Shown here: one piece after another, positions 1 to 4,574 of the stretch
Numbering within the stretch: the first letter of the stretch is position 1
How the letters are laid out: every line of letters starts with the position of its first letter
From: Acholeplasmatales bacterium
Lineage (GTDB): Bacteria > Bacillota_I > Bacilli_A > Acholeplasmatales > Anaeroplasmataceae
Length of the DNA stretch: 8,437 nucleotides
Reading direction: 5' to 3'
Assembly: GCA_016288675.1 (NCBI GenBank)
Contig: JAEELC010000114.1
Coordinates: forward strand, 1 to 8,437
Notes under the pieces: model-generated
Databases searched by the model: none
What the model was told of the DNA's origin: nothing
The model's input: the letters and a program-made list of their open reading frames with translations, nothing else
Position numbers and translations under genes: made by a program

Positions 1-243
1 CATTCTCTTAGTCTTAATAAGAGTACTACCAACTTGTTCACCCATAGGTTCAATACCTAAATCGGCACCCAGATTAAATAATGCAATACCAATTATTAAG
101 AGTATAGAACATAATATAAATGTAATTATTTCTTGAGATGTTAAATTTATTAAAGGAGTTGCGGCAAGTATTAAAACCAATATAGAAATTGGTAAGACAC
201 TTAGGGAAGCTTCTTTAAATTTTGCGAGCAATCTTTTACCCAT
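1..243 (-). CDS. DUF1538 family membrane protein, N-terminal part (runs off the left edge)
   Basis: The reading frame starts at ATG 243-241 and stays open to base 1, giving 81 residues that begin MGKRLLAKFKEASLSVLP. A hydrophobic helix spans about residues 13-30, and a second spans about 38-58. The segment LGADLGIEPMGEQVGS, at about residues 59-74, matches the hallmark of DUF1538 integral membrane proteins (a GAD....PMGE.VGS pattern), recalled from the family rather than searched. The start is supported by a strong Shine-Dalgarno, GAGGTGAT, just upstream and by an extended -10 promoter at 270-278. Family members usually carry several helices, often in two homologous halves. The family is largely uncharacterised; some paired members in halophilic bacteria have been reported as cation/proton antiporter subunits, which I recall only loosely. 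Role here: probable transport, substrate unknown. The C-terminus is not visible. Confidence 0.8.
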   Translation of the reverse strand, partial: MGKRLLAKFKEASLSVLPISILVLILAATPLINLTSQEIITFILCSILLIIGIALFNLGADLGIEPMGEQVGSTLIKTKRM

Positions 244-269
244 ATAATCACCTCAATCTTTCTAAATTC

Positions 270-278
270 ATTATAACA
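270..278 (-). promoter_or_regulatory. Extended -10 promoter for the DUF1538 gene
   Basis: On the minus strand the bases read TGTTATAAT, a consensus -10 preceded by TGn. No good -35 lies 16-18 bases upstream, which is tolerable for an extended -10. Transcription would start near 263, about 20 bases before the ATG, just upstream of the Shine-Dalgarno. Confidence 0.6.
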
Positions 279-303
279 CAGTAAAAAAAATAATGGTTTA
301 AAT

Positions 304-334
304 AAAAGAAAAAAAGTATCATAAAATGATACTT
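304..334 (-). terminator. Rho-independent terminator after tRNA-Gln
   Basis: Arms AAGTATCAT (314-322) and ATGATACTT (326-334) form a perfect 9-bp stem with a 3-base loop. On the minus strand a T-rich run follows immediately (313-304). It lies 11 bases past the CCA end of the tRNA, so it ends the tRNA transcript and insulates the DUF1538 gene. Confidence 0.85.
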
Positions 335-345
335 ATAAATTCAAA

Positions 346-420
346 TGGCAGGACTAGTTGGGTTCGAACCAACGAATGATGGATTCAGAGTCCATTGCCT
401 TTCCACTTGGCTATAGTCCT
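346..420 (-). tRNA. tRNA-Gln (anticodon CUG), CCA encoded
   Basis: The 75-nt minus-strand sequence folds as a full cloverleaf. Acceptor AGGACTA pairs 7/7 with TAGTCCT; the D stem is GCC/GGC; the anticodon stem is ATGGA/TCCAT with the 7-base loop CTCTGAA, giving anticodon CTG at positions 34-36; the T stem is GTTGG/CCAAC with loop TTCGAAC. The discriminator base is G and a genomic CCA follows. The body resembles Bacillota tRNA-Gln(UUG), which supports the Gln identity. It would read CAG, a rare codon in such an AT-rich genome, so a separate UUG isoacceptor is expected elsewhere. It is a single-tRNA unit with its own promoter and terminator. Confidence 0.95.
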
Positions 421-438
421 ATTTTTAAATTCGAATTA

Positions 439-467
439 ATTATACTACTATTAAATTTAAAAATAAA
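439..467 (-). promoter_or_regulatory. Promoter of tRNA-Gln
   Basis: A perfect TATAAT lies at 439-444 on the minus strand, 18 bases upstream of the mature tRNA 5' end, a normal distance for a short 5' leader. The best -35 at 17-bp spacing is TTTATT (462-467), which is weak, so the -10 carries the call. Confidence 0.6.
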
Positions 468-500
468 GAACTCAAAGCTTTAATAAAAGTGTTTTGAGTT
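453..500 (-). terminator. Terminator-like bulged hairpin upstream of the tRNA promoter
   Basis: Outer arms AACTCAAA (469-476) and TTTGAGTT (493-500) make 8 bp, with an inner 4-bp stem (478-481/486-489) across a small bulge. On the minus strand it is followed by CTTTATTTTTAAATTT (468-453). The SDR gene already has its own terminator at 810-843, so this one would serve read-through or a separate small transcript starting inside the gap. Confidence 0.4.
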
Positions 501-658
501 ATAATAAAGCACATTAATGATGTTAATGAACACACCAAAGTGCAAATACATATAATTAAATAAATATAATTATTTTTTTCTATCATATAAACAAATTATT
601 CCTTCCCCTTCTATAAGCTTTTATAGTTATGAGTACAACATAACCGTTATTCAGCCAA

Positions 659-687
659 ATTATAGATTACTTTTAATACTATTTTAA
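659..687 (-). promoter_or_regulatory. Candidate promoter inside the gap
   Basis: On the minus strand TTAAAA (687-682) and TATAAT (664-659) are separated by exactly 17 bases. Transcription would begin near 652 and could run to the terminator-like hairpin at 500-469, giving a transcript of roughly 190-200 nt. Such matches also arise by chance in AT-rich DNA. Confidence 0.3.
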
Positions 688-809
688 TATATCAAGAAAA
701 AAATCAATTAATTTATGGAATAATTTGTAATCTTCATATAATAATCATTATGAAATCTCAAAGCAAAGCACAACATTAGTCACTTAAAGTTGAATTTTTT
801 AGTTAATAG

Positions 810-843
810 AAAAATATAAGCACCTTAAGAATAACTTAAGGTG
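810..843 (-). terminator. Terminator of the SDR gene
   Basis: CACCTTAAG (821-829) and CTTAAGGTG (835-843) form a perfect 9-bp stem with a 5-base loop, followed on the minus strand by CTTATATTTTTC. It begins four bases past the SDR stop codon. Confidence 0.85.
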
Positions 844-846
844 TTA

Positions 847-1590
847 TTAAATAGAAGCTTGTTTACGAACAATTTTAGATATAAATCTCTTTGGTACTAA
901 ATGAGAAAAAGTATGGGCTAGCTTAATAGATAATCCAGGTACAATAATAAATTTACCCTTTAGGAATTTCTTAACTGTATATTTGCCAACATATTGGCTA
1001 GACAAGCTTTTAATATTAAATTTAGTATTAGCAACCTCTTCAAAACGAGTTTTAACAGGACCTGGACATAAAACTGAAATACTAACTTTAGATTTTTTAT
1101 CTTTCAATTCTCTATAATAACCATGAGCTAAGCTATATGCAAAAGCTTTTGTAGCATAATATACATTCATATATGGTGCTACACCAAATGCTGCAGCACT
1201 AGCAACAATTAAAACCTTTCCTTTATTATTTTCCATAAAACGAAGTAAGAAGCTTTTTGTAAGAATTAATGTTGCAATATCATTTACTTTTACCATATTA
1301 ATTTCTTTTCTTAAATCTGTTTTATTTATATATCCAATATCACCAAAACCAGCATTATTAATAAATATTTCTATATCATATTTTTTTGATTCTTCAACAA
1401 GCTTGAAGCATTCTTCTTCGCTAGTCAAATCATATGTTAGATTTATAACATTTGTCTTTACCTGTTCTTTAATTTGATCTGTATCACCATAGTGACGACT
1501 AACCAAAATTAAATCATATCCCTTTTTTCCTAAATTAATAGCGATATCTTTTCCAATACCACTTGTTCCACCAGTAATTAATGCGTACAT
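847..1590 (-). CDS. Classical short-chain dehydrogenase/reductase (COG0300-like)
   Basis: A cytosolic NAD(P)-dependent oxidoreductase of 247 residues, normal for classical SDRs. The nucleotide-binding motif TGGTSGIG is at residues 6-13, NNAG at 78-81, and the catalytic tetrad is Asn103, Ser131, Tyr144 and Lys148 (YxxxK as YYATK). PGPVKT at about 176-181 is the usual post-catalytic loop. An Arg (R32) after the second strand, in the segment LVSRH, hints at NADPH preference. The C-terminal segment from about 208, with KGKFIIVPG and a basic tail, resembles the DltE/YqjQ-type COG0300 group, whose substrates are mostly unknown. The ATG at 1590 has a good AAAGGAGA Shine-Dalgarno about 8 bases upstream. 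It is monocistronic, with terminators on both sides. The family call is secure; the substrate cannot be told. Confidence 0.93.
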   Translation of the reverse strand: MYALITGGTSGIGKDIAINLGKKGYDLILVSRHYGDTDQIKEQVKTNVINLTYDLTSEEECFKLVEESKKYDIEIFINNAGFGDIGYINKTDLRKEINMVKVNDIATLILTKSFLLRFMENNKGKVLIVASAAAFGVAPYMNVYYATKAFAYSLAHGYYRELKDKKSKVSISVLCPGPVKTRFEEVANTKFNIKSLSSQYVGKYTVKKFLKGKFIIVPGLSIKLAHTFSHLVPKRFISKIVRKQASI

Positions 1591-1617
1591 ATAATATTCT
1601 CCTTTTAATATATCTTC

Positions 1618-1626
1618 ATTTTAACA
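1618..1626 (-). promoter_or_regulatory. Possible extended -10 promoter for the SDR gene
   Basis: TGTTAAAAT on the minus strand reads as TGn plus the near-consensus -10 TAAAAT. It sits downstream of the preceding gene's terminator and about 27 bases before the ATG. No convincing -35 is at the right distance. Confidence 0.4.
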
Positions 1627-1654
1627 TTAAAAAAGAATATGATGTTGTAATACG

Positions 1655-1686
1655 CAAAAAAGAATGTGGCATAAACCACATTCTTT
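1655..1686 (-). terminator. Terminator of the Wzz-like gene
   Basis: AAAGAATGTGG (1659-1669) pairs perfectly with CCACATTCTTT (1676-1686) over 11 bp with a 6-base loop, and the minus strand continues into TTTTTTGCG. It starts two bases past the stop codon. Confidence 0.9.
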
Positions 1687-1688
1687 AA

Positions 1689-3092
1689 TTAGTCTTTAAT
1701 TTCTTTAATATCCTCAATATTTCTTGTATTTTCATGTAAATATTTGCTATCAATAATTAAGTTTACAAAACAACCAATAACAAGACCTACAATTAATGAA
1801 AGAACTACTGTTACTGCTGAAGAGATTCCACCGCTTGCAACAATAACAGATGCATTTTCATATGATACCTTTGAATTATTTGAAATAACATCCTTTTGTG
1901 CATTCTTAAAATCATTAGTATATGTTTCTAATTGATTCTTATAAACTGTTTCAAGTTTTTCATCAAATTCAGCCTTAGTTGATACTGAATTATTAATATC
2001 ACTAAAGATATCATTAAAATCAGCGAAAATACCAGATTTAGTTAATTTCTCATAATCGCTTACAAACTTCTCATGATTTGTAGAATATTGATCTTGACGA
2101 GCAATCTTACGAAGGCTATTCTTCATTTCAGCTTTAATGTCTACATTTTGAACAGTAAGCTTTTGAATTTGTTCATTATATGCAGAAAGTTCAAGAGATT
2201 GTACACCCTTATCATTAGCAATTGACAATAATTCAGTAACAATAGCCTTTAAGTTTAAAATCTTTTCTTGATTATTAGTATAAGTGTTATATAAATCATC
2301 AATATTAGCCTTTAAGATAACATTATAAGTTGTATAATCTTTTACAAAACCACTATTGTTTATTTCAATTTGTAATGAATCAATAGGATGATTCTTGAAA
2401 TAAGTTTCTAAAATTGCTTGTTGTTGAGAGATTGTATTATTATTAAATGGTTCACCTTGTAATTTAACATCACCATAAGTTTCAACTAAAGTCTTATAAT
2501 TCTCATTTAATAAAGCATATTGATCTTTTAAATAAGAAACTTGGTTATCATAAATTAGAGATTTATTATATGAATCAAAATTTGATGTATAATTCATTTC
2601 ATCAAGCATATTAATTGTTTCATAAACTGGAACACTAGCAATAGCTTTTACAAAGTTTTTAGCTTGTTCAGCTGACTTATAATATTTTTGATAAGTTGTA
2701 ATAGTATAATATGACTTAGTTACAACTGATGAATCCTTAGTATCTCTAACGTCCTTTTTAGAAATAGAAATACCTCCATTTTTAACTAAATCTTCAACTG
2801 ATATATTCTTAAATGATTCATCGCTATCTTTAACCTTTTGCAAAGTGTCTAAAGTAACTAAATTCTTATAATCAAATTTTGAACCATCAATATATTTTTC
2901 TTCTTGAACTCCTGTAAGTGTCCAATTAAAATCAGCGCTATAAATTTTCTTCCCTTTGTTATATACAAAAGTAATAGCCATAATTATTACTAATGCAGTA
3001 CCAATAGTTACCATTAATAATAATTTCCATCTTCTAAACATTACTTTAAATAATTGTCCTAAAGTAATTCCATCTTCTTGCATATCTTCCAT
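1689..3092 (-). CDS. Wzz-like chain-length/polysaccharide co-polymerase-type membrane protein
   Basis: A 467-residue protein with the layout of Wzz/PCP proteins. A short cytosolic N-terminus carries ITLGQLFKVMFRRW (residues 9-22), then TM1 (about 23-44), a long external region (about 45-420) rich in helices and likely coiled coil, TM2 (about 424-448) and a short charged cytosolic tail. Family members set the length of O-antigen, capsule or other exported polysaccharide, or anchor the tyrosine kinase that does so. Oddities: the Pro-rich motif usually found before TM2 is absent (that stretch reads SNNSKVSYENASV), the external part is longer than in most Wzz proteins, and no kinase, flippase or glycosyltransferase is in view. 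The ATG at 3092 follows GAGGAGG with good spacing; a second Met at residue 4 is a less well placed start. The gene has its own promoter and terminator. Architecture is clear; the polysaccharide role is inferred. Confidence 0.65.
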   Translation of the reverse strand: MEDMQEDGITLGQLFKVMFRRWKLLLMVTIGTALVIIMAITFVYNKGKKIYSADFNWTLTGVQEEKYIDGSKFDYKNLVTLDTLQKVKDSDESFKNISVEDLVKNGGISISKKDVRDTKDSSVVTKSYYTITTYQKYYKSAEQAKNFVKAIASVPVYETINMLDEMNYTSNFDSYNKSLIYDNQVSYLKDQYALLNENYKTLVETYGDVKLQGEPFNNNTISQQQAILETYFKNHPIDSLQIEINNSGFVKDYTTYNVILKANIDDLYNTYTNNQEKILNLKAIVTELLSIANDKGVQSLELSAYNEQIQKLTVQNVDIKAEMKNSLRKIARQDQYSTNHEKFVSDYEKLTKSGIFADFNDIFSDINNSVSTKAEFDEKLETVYKNQLETYTNDFKNAQKDVISNNSKVSYENASVIVASGGISSAVTVVLSLIVGLVIGCFVNLIIDSKYLHENTRNIEDIKEIKD

Positions 3093-3124
3093 AGAATTCC
3101 TCCTCTTTTAAACTCTTTGATTTT

Positions 3125-3153
3125 ATTATAAAACATTTAAAATCTATATTCAA
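3125..3153 (-). promoter_or_regulatory. Promoter of the Wzz-like gene
   Basis: TTGAAT (3153-3148) and a perfect TATAAT (3130-3125) on the minus strand are spaced by 17 bases, about 32 bases before the ATG. The DNA upstream of the -35 is strongly A/T-tracted (3165-3182) and could act as an UP element. Confidence 0.75.
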
Positions 3154-3164
3154 ATAAAAATGTT

Positions 3165-3182
3165 AAAAAATGTCGATTTTTT
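3165..3182. repeat. A/T inverted repeat upstream of the Wzz-like promoter
   Basis: AAAAAAT (3165-3171) and ATTTTTT (3176-3182) flank GTCG. It sits just upstream of the -35 and after the preceding terminator. It may be an UP-like element or a binding site; at this base composition chance is also possible. Confidence 0.35.
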
Positions 3183-3199
3183 CCCATGGTTACAAACAT

Positions 3200-3235
3200 A
3201 AAAAAGAATAAAAGGACTTTTTGCAAAGTCCTTTT
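3200..3235 (-). terminator. Terminator of the S-4TM-like gene
   Basis: AAAAGGACTTT (3210-3220) pairs with AAAGTCCTTTT (3225-3235) over 11 bp with a 4-base loop. The minus strand continues ATTCTTTTTTA. It lies seven bases past the stop codon. Confidence 0.9.
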
Positions 3236-3242
3236 AAAATTT

Positions 3243-4466
3243 CTATTTTTTAGTCGTTTTACCAGGTGAAGCCTTCTTTGGAGTAGACTTTTTAGCAACT
3301 GGTTTTTTTACGGTTTCATTCTTTAAAGTTGTCTTTTTTACCTGAGTTTTAGTCTCTTTTTTAGTTTCAGACTTTTTAGAAGTTAACACTTTTTTACTTC
3401 CTGTATTTTCTGCACTAGCACTTGAATAAGATTTGTCTTCAGCAACTCTTGTTGTGGCTACCATTTTTCTTTGATGAGCTTTTCTTTTCTTTTCTTCTAA
3501 TTCTTCTAATGTATATTCTTTTCTAGTAATTAAATCTTGTCCCTTAGGACTAGCCAGTGCTAAATCCAACATCAATTTTCTTCTTTTAATTTCAACAATA
3601 GAATCTTTAAATCTGCTAGTAACACCTTCAGCTAAAATATTTTCGCCACGCTTAAATGGAGCAATCATTGTCTTATACATGACAGGTCTATTTAATAGCA
3701 TTTCAAATTCAAGATTTTGAACATAATAATTAAAACGCGCTAAACGTTCTAAGCTAGTATCACCATCAGCAAAGAAATTATCTATATCGGCTGATATTTT
3801 TGCACAGTTTTCGCTAGTCTTTTTACAACCTGATAAATTTCTAATAATTGGTATTACTAAAGGGTAAAAACCAATAATAAGTTGGAAATAAGCTGATGTT
3901 TCATTCTTAACAAGTGCAAGAGAAATAAACGCTGCAAGTATTCCGAATAAAATAACCACATATATATAGAACATTCTTGATAATAAATAATTATTTTTTG
4001 CACTATCAACTCGTACTATATATAAATATGCATATTCATCAGGAATATCTTCTGGAACATAATCAAAAGGCTTCTGTTTAGTTTTTTTAAGCTTAGCCAT
4101 ACCTTTTCTAATTGCAAGCTCATTTAAATCATTAATGTACTCTCTATCATATTCCATTTTAGAAAATGTACCGCCAGTAATTTCGCATTCATAAAACTGA
4201 CGTTCAAGGATAGCTTTTTCTTTATGATTTGATAAAAATTGTCCTATCAATTCATTTATTAATGTAATTAAAAAGGAAATGATTGTTGAAACAAATGACA
4301 AATTTTTAATATCTTTTAGTTGAGGTGTAACTGTTAATACAATTGGAATAATTGCAATAAAATAAAGACCCAACTTAAACAATTTGGATTCGAAAAATAA
4401 TTGTTTGGATGCAAATTTAATTCTTAGGTTATTAACCTGTAAACTTCGTTCAGACACACTATTCAT
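3243..4466 (-). CDS. S-4TM-like (SMODS-associating 4TM effector) membrane protein with Lys-rich tail
   Basis: A 407-residue protein with two helix pairs, about 31-47 plus 56-77 and 166-186 plus 192-210. A cytosolic segment (78-165) separates them, and a helical post-membrane region (about 215-300) follows. Several segments fit my memory of the S-4TM family: the N-terminal SVSERSLQVNNLRIKFASKQ (3-22), like the family's SI..RQ...L..L.A.RQLY..AK start; EKAILERQFYE (83-93), like the KIQEEFD motif; and VQNLEFEMLLNRPVMY (249-264), like the LQD.I...R...P segment. S-4TM proteins are predicted membrane effectors of CBASS-type anti-phage systems, thought to respond to a cyclic oligonucleotide. The family's LPW motif is not seen here. 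Residues about 320-407 form a Lys/Ser/Thr-rich, histone-H1-like tail ending in PGKTTKK, which is not typical. No CD-NTase is in the window. The ATG at 4466 has AAGGTGAT upstream; the gene has a perfect promoter and its own terminator, and stops at TAG. Confidence 0.6.
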   Translation of the reverse strand: MNSVSERSLQVNNLRIKFASKQLFFESKLFKLGLYFIAIIPIVLTVTPQLKDIKNLSFVSTIISFLITLINELIGQFLSNHKEKAILERQFYECEITGGTFSKMEYDREYINDLNELAIRKGMAKLKKTKQKPFDYVPEDIPDEYAYLYIVRVDSAKNNYLLSRMFYIYVVILFGILAAFISLALVKNETSAYFQLIIGFYPLVIPIIRNLSGCKKTSENCAKISADIDNFFADGDTSLERLARFNYYVQNLEFEMLLNRPVMYKTMIAPFKRGENILAEGVTSRFKDSIVEIKRRKLMLDLALASPKGQDLITRKEYTLEELEEKKRKAHQRKMVATTRVAEDKSYSSASAENTGSKKVLTSKKSETKKETKTQVKKTTLKNETVKKPVAKKSTPKKASPGKTTKK

Positions 4467-4499
4467 AGGATCACCTTGCTTATCAAAATTTCTATTATT

Positions 4500-4528
4500 A
4501 TTATAACTTTTTTACACATTTTTGTCAA
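4500..4528 (-). promoter_or_regulatory. Perfect-consensus sigma-A promoter of the S-4TM-like gene
   Basis: On the minus strand TTGACA (4528-4523) and TATAAT (4505-4500) are separated by exactly 17 bases, a 12/12 match. The start would be near 4493, leaving a leader of about 26 bases with the Shine-Dalgarno. It lies between the EAL gene's terminator and the ATG, so this gene is its own unit. Confidence 0.88.
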
Positions 4529-4536
4529 TTTTTGTC
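4518..4536. repeat. 9-bp direct repeat overlapping the -35
   Basis: ATTTTTGTC occurs at 4518-4526 and again at 4528-4536, a 10-base period, with the first copy covering part of the -35. On the minus strand the units read GACAAAAAT. One-turn spacing is compatible with an operator, or it may be chance in T-rich DNA. Confidence 0.35.
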
Positions 4537-4537
4537 G

Positions 4538-4567
4538 AGAAAAAGACCTATCCGAGAGGATAGGCCT
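4538..4567 (-). terminator. Terminator of the surface protein / EAL operon
   Basis: On the minus strand AGGCCTATCC pairs with GGATAGGTCT across the loop TCTC: 10 bp including one G-T pair that is a G:U wobble only in the minus-strand RNA, which supports this direction. A short T run follows (4543-4540). It lies seven bases past the EAL gene's stop. Confidence 0.85.
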
Positions 4568-4574
4568 ATATTTT

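Larger units (their letters stand above)
421..846. other. Gene-poor gap between the SDR gene and tRNA-Gln
   Basis: This 426-base AT-rich stretch holds no convincing protein gene on either strand. It contains the tRNA promoter (439-467), a terminator-like hairpin (453-500), a candidate minus-strand promoter (659-687), two adjacent small hairpins (stems 611-616/621-626 and 626-631/639-644), a purine-rich minus-strand run GAAGGGGAAGGAA (about 597-609) and the SDR terminator (810-843). A 48-codon minus-strand frame (586-440) encodes a hydrophobic peptide starting MIEKNNYIYLIICI. Its best Shine-Dalgarno is about 14 bases from the ATG and the frame runs through the terminator-like hairpin, so I do not call it a gene. 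Nothing further is evident between about 690 and 800. Confidence 0.7.

Noticed and set aside
1..846. Riboswitch, T-box or attachment-site duplication near the tRNA
   Set aside because: No T-box signature or known aptamer core was recognised upstream of either gene, and I found no second copy of the tRNA 3' end within the window.
1744..1935. 63-residue plus-strand open frame
   Set aside because: It lies wholly antisense to the conserved TM2 end of the Wzz-like gene and has no ribosome-binding site or family resemblance.
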